Of a stretch of 64,000 nt of DNA, positions 48,986 through 58,679 are shown piece after piece. Numbering within the stretch: position 1 is the stretch's first letter; each line of letters starts with the position of its first letter. Below the pieces are notes generated by a model. That model had not been told where the DNA came from. It searched no databases and was given only the letters and a program-made list of their open reading frames with translations. This stretch comes from a bacterium (GTDB taxonomy: Bacteria > Pseudomonadota > Alphaproteobacteria > Rhizobiales > JAKIUO01): positions 1 to 64,000 of the forward strand of contig JAAETJ010001069.1 of NCBI GenBank assembly GCA_024228495.1, given 5' to 3'. A program made the position numbers and the translations under genes.

Positions 48986-50509
48986 CTAGCTACAATGGCG
49001 ATTTTTAGTGCAAGCCCGATAGCGTACACGCCGTACGCAAGGCCGTCTGGTGGCTTTGCGTGCTCTGATGGAGCGCCGACGTATTACCCGGGCGGGCCGG
49101 ACAATTACGCGTGAGGTGTGCCATCCATACAAAGCCGGCTTATGAGTGCGGTAGCTGTAGGCATTGCGCACCTTGACGCGTACCTTGCGGCTCGAATAAA
49201 CCGCCGGGCTATGAATCCTTTGTTGGCTTGCATGGCGGACAATCACCCGCTTCTTGCGCCAGCTATAAACGGCTGGTGCGTGGGTGCTATAGCTGCGGGC
49301 CCGCTTGATTTTTACACGCACCGTCCGGCTCGCATATTTTGCGGGCGTATGGACGCTAACCCGTTTGGCGGGGCGAATTCGTACCCGTTCCTTGCGCCAG
49401 CTATAAACGGCTGGTGTGTGAGTACGATAAGAGCTGGCTGGGCGTACTTTGATCCGAACAGACCGCGTTGAATATAGAGCTGGAGTGCGTACGCTAACCC
49501 GTTTGGCAGGGCGAATTTGCACCCGTTCTGTACGCCAGCTATAGACAGCTGGGGTGCGCGTGCGCGTGGTGCTGGCTTTTTGAACTAGTACGCGTACCTT
49601 GCGAGTGGAATAGACTGCTGGAGTGCGCACACTATAACGGCGGCCAGAGCGGATTTTTACCTGGTGGCTCGTATAGCCAACCGTTCGCACTGGGGTGCGT
49701 ATCCTGCAATAGGTGACACAGCTATTACAGCTGCGCGTCTTGATGGTGCGCGTCCGGCACGTCGTTGTGACATGACGCTTTTTAACGGTCTTGTAGACAG
49801 CAGGTTCGCTGCGGTGGCTCACTGAGGCGCGGCGCACGAGCACCCGTTCACTGCGGGTTTTATAAATGGCTGGTTGTCGGTGCACTCTGGTTGATGCCGG
49901 GCGGACCTTGACGCGTATTTTGCGCATGGAGTATACGGCTGGTTCTATGCGAGTTTTTACGGAAGCGCGGCGGACCATGACCCGTTCGCGGCGTATTTTA
50001 TACACAGCAGGTTTATGATGGGTTTTTGTTGAGGCGCGGCGTATCAGCACACGGTTTTTGCGTGTCCTATAGACGGCTGGTTTGGTATGGGTTCTGGTGG
50101 AAGCACGGCGTGTCATGAAGCGTTCGCGCCTTGTTTCGTAGACGGCTGGCTCATGATGGACGCGGCTTGAAGCGGCGCGAACTTTTACTTTTTGTTTGCG
50201 CCAGCCATATGTGGCGGGCTTGCGAATGATTTTCGTGGAGGCGCGGCGCACCAGAACACGCTCGCGGCGGGTTTTGTAAACGGCTGGTTTATGATGAGTA
50301 CGTGTCGAAGCGGCGCGGATCAAATAGCGTTTGCGGCGTGTTTTATATTGGCCAGGTTTTCGGACTGTTCTGGTGCAGCTTACTCTTGATGAGCAGGTTT
50401 TGACGGTTTTGCACGCTGAGCGAGCACCACATCCAGCGGTCGCCACATTGCTCGTGAAAGCCAGCGTAGCGAACGTTGCTGTGACAAGAGCGATAAATTT
50501 ATAGTTCAT
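48986..50509 (-). CDS. secreted, highly basic tandem-repeat protein (23-aa repeats, P-A-x-Y core)
   Basis: Signal peptide MNYKFIALVTATFATLAFTSNVATAG; about 16 repeats of type HHKPAVYKTRRERVLVRRASTKT, interrupted by a Cys-containing segment TTTCRTRTIKTRSCNSCVTYC. Confidence 0.85.
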   Translation of the reverse strand: MNYKFIALVTATFATLAFTSNVATAGCGARSACKTVKTCSSRVSCTRTVRKPGQYKTRRKRYLIRAASTRTHHKPAVYKTRRERVLVRRASTKIIRKPATYGWRKQKVKVRAASSRVHHEPAVYETRRERFMTRRASTRTHTKPAVYRTRKNRVLIRRASTKTHHKPAVYKIRRERVMVRRASVKTRIEPAVYSMRKIRVKVRPASTRVHRQPAIYKTRSERVLVRRASVSHRSEPAVYKTVKKRHVTTTCRTRTIKTRSCNSCVTYCRIRTPVRTVGYTSHQVKIRSGRRYSVRTPAVYSTRKVRVLVQKASTTRTRTPAVYSWRTERVQIRPAKRVSVRTPALYSTRSVRIKVRPASSYRTHTPAVYSWRKERVRIRPAKRVSVHTPAKYASRTVRVKIKRARSYSTHAPAVYSWRKKRVIVRHASQQRIHSPAVYSSRKVRVKVRNAYSYRTHKPALYGWHTSRVIVRPARVIRRRSIRARKATRRPCVRRVRYRACTKNRHCS

Positions 50510-50923
50510 GATAAGATAAGTCTCCCTGATCGATTGAGATCGTCAAGCATCTCTATAGAAGCTGCTTTGAGGGGACTATTTTTTGTTTGGCTGTCCCTGC
50601 TCACACAAGCACCCCCCAAACTCATCCGTTAAACCGAAGTCAAAATCACCTTTCCGCTCACGGATCAGGGAGAATTCCTCGTTTTATCAATCGTGTACGA
50701 GATACTGTTTAAAGGCTACCCCAATCAGAAGAGGCAATGCAATAGAGGAACTAACCTATTGGTGTAAAAAGCACTAATTGCGTGTAATTAGGTTAACGTC
50801 AGCAGGCAGTCGACCTGTTCAAGGTGCGACCATGGTTTGTTTCTTGGTGTTCCCGAAACATCTGCTATGATCACGCGAGAAAATAAACGAGATCACAGAC
50901 AGATTAGTTAGGAGAATTGCCAA

Positions 50924-51541
50924 ATGGCTCATCCTTCACTCGTTGCGACACTACGCAACGTCACCTTATTGCTTTCTTTGTATGTATTGAGCACGCTCTT
51001 GAGTGGTTGTGGCATCAATAATATTCCGACCTATGAGGAAAACGCGAAGGCCAAATGGAGTCAGGTTCTGAACCAGTATCAACGCCGCTCTGATCTCGTT
51101 CCAAATATTGTAAAAACCGTCAAAGGCTTTGCAGCTCATGAAAAAGATGTGCTGATCTCGGTCGTCAATGCGCGTGCCAAGGCAACGTCGCTGAACTTGC
51201 CAGCAGGAGCTACTCCCACTGCTGAGCAGCTGCAAAAACTGCAGGCCGTACAAGGGCAGTTGTCTGGTGCCCTGTCGAAATTATTGCTGGTAGTGGAGCG
51301 CTATCCCGATTTGAAATCAAATCAGAATTTCCTGCAATTGCAAACCGCTTTGGAGGGCACTGAAAATCGTATCGGCGTAGCGCGGCGTGATTATATCGAA
51401 GCAGTGAGAGCCTATAATACAGAGCTTAAAACCATTCCCGGGCGCTGGTGGAAGCAGGCCATGTATCCAACCAATGAGCCGCTGGCAACCTTTACAGTTG
51501 CCAAAGAAAAAACCATGGTTCCAGAGGTCAAGTTCAATTAG
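50924..51541 (+). CDS. LemA family lipoprotein
   Basis: LLSGCG lipobox; WSQVLNQYQRRSDLVPNIVKTVKGFAAHEKDVLISVVNARAKA; RRDYIEAVRAYNTELKTIPGRWW. Confidence 0.93.
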   Translation: MAHPSLVATLRNVTLLLSLYVLSTLLSGCGINNIPTYEENAKAKWSQVLNQYQRRSDLVPNIVKTVKGFAAHEKDVLISVVNARAKATSLNLPAGATPTAEQLQKLQAVQGQLSGALSKLLLVVERYPDLKSNQNFLQLQTALEGTENRIGVARRDYIEAVRAYNTELKTIPGRWWKQAMYPTNEPLATFTVAKEKTMVPEVKFN

Positions 51542-51557
51542 CCGGACAGGGATCTCG

Positions 51558-52382
51558 ATGGTCAAGATGAGCGATTTTTTCTCTATTGCGAACGTGCAGA
51601 TACGCAAGTTTTCTTTGCTGCTGGCCGGTCTTGTTACGGTTGCTGTTTTGTTCGTGGGGCATGCGCACCTTGCCCTTGCCGATCCTGTTTTTCCCAAACT
51701 TTCGGGACGGGTAGTTGATGGCGCAAATATGCTGGGGCAGGCGGACCGCCAATTGATCACCGAGCAGCTCGCCCAGTTGGAAGAAAAATCAACCGACCAG
51801 CTGGTACTTGTTACTTTGCCAAGTCTGCAAGGCTATGACATCGCCGATTTTGGCGTGCGTCTGGCGCGTCATTGGCAAATCGGTCAAAGAGACAAGAACA
51901 ATGGTGTGTTGTTGATCGTCGCGCCCAAGGATCGCAAGGTGCGCATCGAGGTCGGCTATGGCCTGGAGGGCACGCTCACCGATACGTTGGCTGGCAATAT
52001 TGTTCACAACCGTATCCTGCCCTTGTTTCGCAAGGGCGATATGCCTGAGGGTATCAGGCGCGGCATCACTGACATTATTGATGTGCTGACCGGTGATGCG
52101 GCTGGCGTGGCGCAGCGTGCCAAAGGCAAGCGGCGATCGTCAAAAGGCGAACTCGACTTGACCGGTTTGTTTATTCTGGGGCTATGGGCCTTCATGTTTT
52201 TTGGCGGTATTGGTAGAGCTATTTTTGGTGCTGGCCGCGGCGGCGTCATTATTGTGCCGGTGGGCGAGGCCACAAGCCATTGGTCCGGCGGTCGTGGCGG
52301 TGGTGGCTTTGGAGGCGGCGGTGGAGGATTTTCCGGTGGCGGCGGCAGCTTTGGCGGTGGTGGCTCGTCTGGCGGCTGGTAA
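51558..52382 (+). CDS. TPM-domain (YgcG-like) membrane protein with Gly-rich tail
   Basis: GRVVDGANMLGQADRQLITEQLAQLEEKSTDQLVLVTLPSLQGYDIADFGVRLARHWQIGQRDKNNGVLLIVAPKDRKVRIEVGYGLEG; terminal GGGGFGGGGGGFSGGGGSFGGGGSSGGW. Confidence 0.93.
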   Translation: MVKMSDFFSIANVQIRKFSLLLAGLVTVAVLFVGHAHLALADPVFPKLSGRVVDGANMLGQADRQLITEQLAQLEEKSTDQLVLVTLPSLQGYDIADFGVRLARHWQIGQRDKNNGVLLIVAPKDRKVRIEVGYGLEGTLTDTLAGNIVHNRILPLFRKGDMPEGIRRGITDIIDVLTGDAAGVAQRAKGKRRSSKGELDLTGLFILGLWAFMFFGGIGRAIFGAGRGGVIIVPVGEATSHWSGGRGGGGFGGGGGGFSGGGGSFGGGGSSGGW

Positions 52383-52547
52383 AGAGGAATGAGATTGTTG
52401 AGGCTACTTTTGCTATCGCCGGGCAGGCGTGCTGTGCTCATCGCGTTGGGGACTAATTTCCAAATCCCTTGTTATTGGGGGTGTCGTGAAGCAGTTTCTG
52501 CCGTTGGCGGTGAGCAAGTCGAGAAAGTTGTTTAGATAGGAGACGGC

Positions 52548-53198
52548 ATGTCTGTATTTTCCAGTGACGACAAGCAGCGTATATCGCAAGCGATCACCAA
52601 GGCCGAGGCGTCCACCAGTGGCGAAATCGTTGTGGTAGTGGCCAAGCGCAGCGATGATTACCGTTTCACGGTCTTGATGTGGGCGGCCCTCATTGCGCTC
52701 ACCTTGCCTCTCGTGCTGATTTATGCGCCCCTACCGAATGGCTGGCGGCTGGCCTTTTCTGGACCAGAAGTGCTTTATCTCATTCAACTCATCTGGTTTA
52801 TCGTGTTGGCTCTATTGTTTCAGCTGCCGGTGATCCGACATGCGCTGGTGCCGCAAAGCATCAAGGCGCTCCGCACGCGCCGCGCTGCCATCGAACAATT
52901 CATCGCCCAGGATTTGCACACCACCCCAAAACGTACCGGCGTGCTCATTTATGTCTCTCTCGCCGAGCGCCAGGCAGAAATCATCGCCGACGACGGCATC
53001 AATAAAAAAGTCGATCAGTTAGTCTGGCAAAATGCGGTTGATGCCCTGACCGCGCAGATGGGCAATGGCAACCCGGCGGATGGTTTCATTAGCGCCATCA
53101 ACCAGTGCGGTACCGCTATGGCCACCCATTATCCTCCAGGCGCCCCGGATACTAACGAGCACCCCAATCATCTCATTGAGTTGGATGATGGGGGTTGA
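52548..53198 (+). CDS. second TPM-domain membrane protein
   Basis: ISQAITKAEASTSGEIVVVVAKRSDDY, two TMs, HTTPKRTGVLIYVSLAERQAEIIADDGI. Confidence 0.88.
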   Translation: MSVFSSDDKQRISQAITKAEASTSGEIVVVVAKRSDDYRFTVLMWAALIALTLPLVLIYAPLPNGWRLAFSGPEVLYLIQLIWFIVLALLFQLPVIRHALVPQSIKALRTRRAAIEQFIAQDLHTTPKRTGVLIYVSLAERQAEIIADDGINKKVDQLVWQNAVDALTAQMGNGNPADGFISAINQCGTAMATHYPPGAPDTNEHPNHLIELDDGG

Positions 53199-53252
53199 GG
53201 GGGGGGGCGTGCAGATTGTCGATCCGAGCAACACCTCATCGGATTTTTTTGG

Positions 53253-53480
53253 GCCGACAGCGTTTACCGCTCGCAAAAGATCGAATGCGAGCTGGAGGAC
53301 AAGGGAATTCGCAGCCACATTCATCACAAGGGCAAGCGCGGCAAACCACTCACCGAACGTCAGAAAAAGGCCAATAAAACCCGTCCGAAGGTGCGGGTTT
53401 GCGTCGAGCATGTATTTGGTTTTAAAGAGCAATCCATGGGCAGTAAGCTGATCCATTCAATCGGTATGGCTCTTTTTTAG
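53253..53480 (+). pseudogene. IS5-type transposase C-terminal remnant
   Basis: Frame from 53253 reads ADSVYRSQKIECELEDKGIRSHIHHKGKRGKPLTERQKKANKTRPKVRVCVEHVFGFKEQSMGSKLIHSIGMALF-stop, no start codon or N-terminal part. Confidence 0.82.
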
Positions 53481-53493
53481 TTGAGCGTTGGTT

Positions 53494-53838
53494 TCAGCCA
53501 AGTGCAGCGGCAAGGGTGGTTTGCGGGGTGATTTTGTCCTCGCCTTTTTCCAACCAGCGCCGCCAGCCCAGATAGCTTTGCAGATATTTGGTGGTCATGC
53601 CGTTGAACCGGTCCAGCCATTGCTTGAAGCAGCGGCCACAGGCATTGACGTTTTGTACGTGCAGTACTTTTTCATGCACATGTTCTTCGTTGCTGGCAAC
53701 GATCAGTTCATATTCGAGCCCCTCACTTTTTGCAAGGCTTAGTTCTGCCATCGCTTTTTGCGCAAATTGTTTCGCCTTGGCCTTGCCCTCTCCTTCCAGA
53801 CGCCCGGCGAACAGGGGAATAAACGTAGAGGTGAACAA
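53494..53838 (-). pseudogene. IS1595/ISXO2-like transposase C-terminal remnant
   Basis: HVQNVNACGRCFKQWLDRFNGMTTKYLQSYLGWRRWLEKGEDKITPQTTLAAALG; short, N-terminal part missing. Confidence 0.75.
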
Positions 53839-54020
53839 CCACCTGCTTTTGCCGGTGGTTGTTCACATGCAAAAGGGAACCTATAAAAATTCCTCAAGGT
53901 GCATTCTAATCACCGGGCAGTCGGGCAATCATCACCGTTTTAAAAACACGAACCTTTTCGCCAAGATATGACACTGACTAATGTCATGGAATATTCTCCT
54001 TTTGCCGCTATATTCAAAAT

Positions 54021-54749
54021 ATGAAAAGCAACAAACCTGATCAGGCAGAAGGAATTTTCCGCACGCAGGATCTCACCAAGACCTATATCTCGGGGGAAAC
54101 CGAAATTCATGCCCTTCGCGGCGTCAATCTGACCCTGTACAAGGAGGAATTAGCGGTACTTCTGGGGGCGTCTGGATCGGGGAAATCCACCTTGCTAAAC
54201 ATTCTTGGCGGGCTCGATCATGCCACAAGTGGTCATGTTTGGTATCAAAATACCGATCTCAGCCTGCTGGGCGAAAATGCTCTGACCACTTATCGCCGCG
54301 ATCATGTCGGGTTTGTTTTTCAGTTCTATAATCTCATTCCAAGCCTCACGGCCCACGAAAATGTAGCACTGGTCACAGAGGTTTCGAAAAACCCCATGAC
54401 CCCGCAAGAGGCTCTTGAAGCCGTTGATCTGGGGCATCGCATGGACCACTTCCCGGCCCAGCTTTCAGGAGGAGAACAACAGCGAGTGGCGATCGCCAGA
54501 GCCATTGCCAAACGCCCTGAAGTACTATTTTGCGATGAACCAACCGGGGCGCTCGACTCAAAAACGGGCACGCAGATTTTACGAGCGATTGTCAATGTGA
54601 ACGAGCAGTTTGGCACCACCACGGCGCTCATTACCCACAATGCCGGTATTCAGAAAATTGCCCACCGGGTCATCCGTTTTAGCGATGGTCAGGTGATTGA
54701 GGAGCGTATCAATAAAACCCGTATTGAACCGGAGGATGTCGTCTGGTGA
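54021..54749 (+). CDS. ABC transporter ATP-binding protein (MacB/LolD-type)
   Basis: [20 protein letters not shown] Walker [34 protein letters not shown] signature/Walker B. Confidence 0.95.
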   Translation: MKSNKPDQAEGIFRTQDLTKTYISGETEIHALRGVNLTLYKEELAVLLGASGSGKSTLLNILGGLDHATSGHVWYQNTDLSLLGENALTTYRRDHVGFVFQFYNLIPSLTAHENVALVTEVSKNPMTPQEALEAVDLGHRMDHFPAQLSGGEQQRVAIARAIAKRPEVLFCDEPTGALDSKTGTQILRAIVNVNEQFGTTTALITHNAGIQKIAHRVIRFSDGQVIEERINKTRIEPEDVVW

Positions 54750-57115
54750 ATGTCCTTGATAAAAAACTGTTGCGGGATTTCAATCGCCTCAAAGGTCAAG
54801 GGCTGGCGATTGCTCTCGTGATGGCTTCAGGCATCGCCGTGTTGGTGATGGCCATCGGCACCCACCGTTCCTTGTCGCAAATCCGCGATACCTATTATGA
54901 ACGCTACCAATTCGCTCATATTTTTGCTCAGGTGAAGCGCGCCCCCAAACGCCTTGTCAGCAAGATCGCGCTGATCCCCGGCGTCACCAAGGTAGAACCA
55001 CGCATTGTCGGTAGTGTCATTCTCGATATTGAAGGCATGAAAACACCTGCTTCAGGACGCCTCGTTTCGCTGCCCATAAGCCGCTCAAAAAACGGCCAGC
55101 CTAGTCTCAACAGGCTTTATATTCGCATCGGACGCCTGCCCGCCGCCGGGGCACACAATGAGGTCGTTATCAATGAAGCCTTTGCCAATGCTCATGGTTT
55201 TGCGCCGGGCATGACCCTTGGTGCCATTATTAATGGCCGTCGGCGAGATGTAAGAATTGTCGGTATTGCCCTGTCGCCAGAATTTATTTATGCGGTCGGC
55301 CCTGGCGAAATGATTCCGGACGATAAGAAATTCGGCATTTTATGGATGGCTGAGGTTCAGGCCGAAGCGGTTTTTGACATGCAAGGTGCTTTTAACTCTG
55401 TTGTTTTGCTGCTTCGCCGTGATGCTCGCGAAAAACGGGTGTTAGAACAGTTGGACCGCATTCTGGACCGCTATGGTGGTTTTGGTGGCTTTGAGAGAAA
55501 AGACCAGCAATCTCATGCGTTCATTGATGCCGAACTCACACAATTGAAGGGCATGGCCCTTGTCCTCCCACCGATTTTCTTACTCGTGGCAGCATTTTTG
55601 ATCAATATCACGCTGTCGCGCCTGATTACTCTTGAGCGCGAACAAATAGGCCTGCTCAAAGCCATCGGCTATTTCCCCTTTGGGGTGGCCACCCATTACC
55701 TCAAGCTAGTACTGGCCATTACCGTTGCAGGATTACTCATAGGCATTCTGCTTGGTGGTTGGCTTGGGCAGGGCCTTACAAGCATCTACACCCAGTTTTA
55801 CCATTTTCCTTTCTTGCTCTATATTAATCCCCTTGATGCTTACATGATTAGCATTGTCGTCTCGCTTCTAGCAGCTTTGGTGGGAGCTCTTCGGGCTGTT
55901 TGGCAGGTGGTCAATTTACCGGCAGCTGTTGCCATGTCGCCCCCCGCACCAACGCGCTACAAAAAGGGTGTTACCGAGCGTTTCCTCGCGGGTCTGCCGC
56001 AATCAACCACCATGATCATCCGCCATATGATCCGCTTTCCGGTCCGCACTGCACTCACCTCCCTTGGCATCGCGGGCGGCGTTGCGCTGCTCACTGCAGC
56101 GCTCTCCATAATCGACAGTATGAATTTCATGATCGACGTCACCTATTTCAGGTCTCTGCGCTATGACAGCTCTGTCGAATTTACCGGGCTGCGCGATCAC
56201 AGGATCATCAACGAGATCGCACATTTGCCGGGAGTCTTGCGAGCTGAGCCACACCGCACCGTTTCAGTTGTTCTACGCAATGAGAACCGCTCCCGGCGCC
56301 TTGGCCTGACAGGCATCAAATCAAGCAATCGCCTGCGCGGCGTGCTAGATCCTGAGCTCCAGCCCTTGACGCTGCCAGATAGCGGTCTTGCCGTCGCTGA
56401 AAAAGTTGCCGAACTGCTTCACCTCAAACGGGGGGATATAGTGCGTATCGAGGTCAAGGAAGGGCGCAAAAGAGTGCTCAACTTACCGGTCAGCGCCATC
56501 ATGCAAGGCTATCTCGGCTTATCGGTCTATATGGACCTTGATCTACTCAATGCATTATTGGGTGATGGTAATGCCATATCGGGCGTCACCATGTCTATTG
56601 ACCAAAAATTCGAAAATGACCTCTATGCAAAGCTCAAAACTTTTCCAGCAGTCGCCGGGATCACCATGTTACGTGCTTCCCAGGAAAAATTTCGCGATAC
56701 ACTGGCTGAAAATATAAATATTATCCGATCAGTTTATGTGTTGATGGCCGTGATTATCACTTTTGGTGTCATTTATAATTCCGCCCGCATTAATCTTTCA
56801 GAGCGAGGCCGCGAGCTGGCCAGCCTGCGGGTGCTGGGTTTTTCCAAGGGCGAGGTCTCTTACATTTTACTCGGAGAACTCGCGCTCATTGTCCTTATCG
56901 CCATTCCGCCGGGCTGGCTCATGGGCATTGGCCTGAAATGGATGATCGTACAAAGCCTTGACAATGAGCTTTATCGTGTTCCCTTCCATATAGTACGCGA
57001 CAAACTTTTCTACGCCGCCGGAATCTGTATTCTTGCCGCTGGTGTTTCAGCATTCATCGTACACAAACGCATTGATAGACTGGACCTTATCAAGGTTCTG
57101 AAAACGAGAGAGTAG
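54746..57115 (+). CDS. FtsX-like ABC transporter permease (two FtsX domains)
   Basis: GTG start overlaps ATPase stop; [76 protein letters not shown]. Confidence 0.93.
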   Translation: MNVLDKKLLRDFNRLKGQGLAIALVMASGIAVLVMAIGTHRSLSQIRDTYYERYQFAHIFAQVKRAPKRLVSKIALIPGVTKVEPRIVGSVILDIEGMKTPASGRLVSLPISRSKNGQPSLNRLYIRIGRLPAAGAHNEVVINEAFANAHGFAPGMTLGAIINGRRRDVRIVGIALSPEFIYAVGPGEMIPDDKKFGILWMAEVQAEAVFDMQGAFNSVVLLLRRDAREKRVLEQLDRILDRYGGFGGFERKDQQSHAFIDAELTQLKGMALVLPPIFLLVAAFLINITLSRLITLEREQIGLLKAIGYFPFGVATHYLKLVLAITVAGLLIGILLGGWLGQGLTSIYTQFYHFPFLLYINPLDAYMISIVVSLLAALVGALRAVWQVVNLPAAVAMSPPAPTRYKKGVTERFLAGLPQSTTMIIRHMIRFPVRTALTSLGIAGGVALLTAALSIIDSMNFMIDVTYFRSLRYDSSVEFTGLRDHRIINEIAHLPGVLRAEPHRTVSVVLRNENRSRRLGLTGIKSSNRLRGVLDPELQPLTLPDSGLAVAEKVAELLHLKRGDIVRIEVKEGRKRVLNLPVSAIMQGYLGLSVYMDLDLLNALLGDGNAISGVTMSIDQKFENDLYAKLKTFPAVAGITMLRASQEKFRDTLAENINIIRSVYVLMAVIITFGVIYNSARINLSERGRELASLRVLGFSKGEVSYILLGELALIVLIAIPPGWLMGIGLKWMIVQSLDNELYRVPFHIVRDKLFYAAGICILAAGVSAFIVHKRIDRLDLIKVLKTRE

Positions 57116-57120
57116 CCCCG

Positions 57121-58344
57121 ATGATCCAACTCACAAAAAACCAGCTATTGATTGCCGGTACGCTCACAGTTGTTGCCCTGGCCTTCACTTGGGGATTGCG
57201 TACGCAGCCCATTGCCGTTGACTTGGCGACGATTGAGCACGGCGATCTGTTTGTCACCGTCAACGAAGAAGGGGTGTCGCGTATCCGTGAAATTTATACG
57301 GTATCAGCCCCGATTTCCGGGCTAGTGCGCCGCCTTTCATTAAAAGTGGGAGATCGCGTTCAAAAAGCCAAAACCATTGTCGCCGTTCTCGAACCTATTG
57401 CCCCGGCCTTTCAGGATGAGCGCTCCATAAGCGTCCTGCGCGCCAATGTAAAAAGCGCTCAGGCTGCCCTCGCCTTGTCACATGCCGAATTAAGCCGTGT
57501 GCAGGCTGACTATGATTATGCCAAGGCTGATTTTCAACGCACCGCTCGCCTTTATAAAAAACGCATTTTATCACGTAAGCTCTACGACAAAGCAGCGGCC
57601 AGCAAAAAGATGGCACAAGCCGCCATTGATGCCGCCAAAGCCAATGTAGAAGTCCGCAGCAAAGAACTCGAAAGCATTGAAGTAAAACTCATTCAGCCTG
57701 GCAAGCGCAAAAAAAAGATACAATTAAAAGAAAGCTGCTGCCTGTCAATCCTCGCGCCTGTTACGGGTCGCGTTCTGAGCCTGAAACACAAAAGTGAAAA
57801 AGTCGTCACAGCCGGCACACCCTTGCTTGAAATCGGCAATGACCACGAGCTTGAGATCGTTGTCGATCTGATGTCGGCAGATGCGGTAAAAATCAAAAAA
57901 GGCGCCAGTGCAACGATTGATGGCTGGGGGGGGCAACAGGCCCTTATGGCCGTCGTACGCCATATAGAACCGGCGGGCTTCACCAAAGTCTCGGCGCTAG
58001 GCATTGAAGAGCAGAGAGTAAAAACCGTGCTGGACCTTGTCAAAACGCCAGAACATGCAAAGCGGTTGGGGCATGATTTTAGAGTGTTCGTCCATATCAA
58101 AATCTGGGAGGGAACCGATCTGCTGCTTACTCCCTTGTCGGCGCTGTTCCGTAAGGGCAATGACTGGGTCGTCTTTACGGTCCAAGACAAAAGAGCAGTT
58201 CTCAAAAAAATCCAGATCGACCATCGCAATCAGGATTTTGCACATGTCATAAAGGGCTTGAAAAAAGGCGACCGCGTCATACTTCATCCCTCAGACAATA
58301 TCAAAGAAGGCACCTTGATCAACGACCGTGCCTTAACGCAATAG
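57121..58344 (+). CDS. HlyD-family periplasmic adaptor
   Basis: One N-terminal TM, biotinyl-lipoyl-like halves around a coiled coil (SVLRANVKSAQAALALSHAELSRVQADYDYAKADFQRTARLYKKRILSRKLYDKAAASKKMAQ), APVTGRVLSL. Confidence 0.92.
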   Translation: MIQLTKNQLLIAGTLTVVALAFTWGLRTQPIAVDLATIEHGDLFVTVNEEGVSRIREIYTVSAPISGLVRRLSLKVGDRVQKAKTIVAVLEPIAPAFQDERSISVLRANVKSAQAALALSHAELSRVQADYDYAKADFQRTARLYKKRILSRKLYDKAAASKKMAQAAIDAAKANVEVRSKELESIEVKLIQPGKRKKKIQLKESCCLSILAPVTGRVLSLKHKSEKVVTAGTPLLEIGNDHELEIVVDLMSADAVKIKKGASATIDGWGGQQALMAVVRHIEPAGFTKVSALGIEEQRVKTVLDLVKTPEHAKRLGHDFRVFVHIKIWEGTDLLLTPLSALFRKGNDWVVFTVQDKRAVLKKIQIDHRNQDFAHVIKGLKKGDRVILHPSDNIKEGTLINDRALTQ

Positions 58345-58638
58345 ACATATGGAACAAAGGAAAATCCAAGGGGAAGTTACTCATTTGGACTGAAGTTGAT
58401 CAAAGACGAACTGTCGAACGCGTATAGACATGGGAACTGTGTCATGAACACTTGAACCGCATGTCATGTTATAGGTGGCAAAAAACCTTGCTACGGTACT
58501 AGACTCTCAAATACCAGTTTCGGGTATAGCTCGTTGCTTCGTCGAAAACGGGATAGGTTAAAAATCTGAACTTCAGAAGTGAGACATTTCTATCTCAAAT
58601 CTGAGACATTACTAAATAGCCTTAACAATCCTCCGTTC

Positions 58639-58656
58639 GCCTAATCATGATTAGGC
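58639..58656. repeat. 18-bp perfect palindrome GCCTAATCATGATTAGGC
   Basis: Self-complementary over its full length, in the intergenic region 3' of the SNF2 gene. Confidence 0.6.
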
Positions 58657-58679
58657 CAGGTGAAGGGCTGTTTTCACGC

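Noticed and set aside
49118-49471. 117-aa plus-strand ORF with repeats
   Set aside because: Mirror of the 69-bp repeat DNA of the minus-strand repeat gene.
48986-50400. Regular 69-bp periodicity considered as a CRISPR array
   Set aside because: Repeats are contiguous, diverged, and encode a 23-aa protein repeat in one open frame; no spacers.
52250-52380. Gly-codon repeat at the end of the YgcG-like protein
   Set aside because: A glycine-rich tail is normal for TPM/YgcG proteins.
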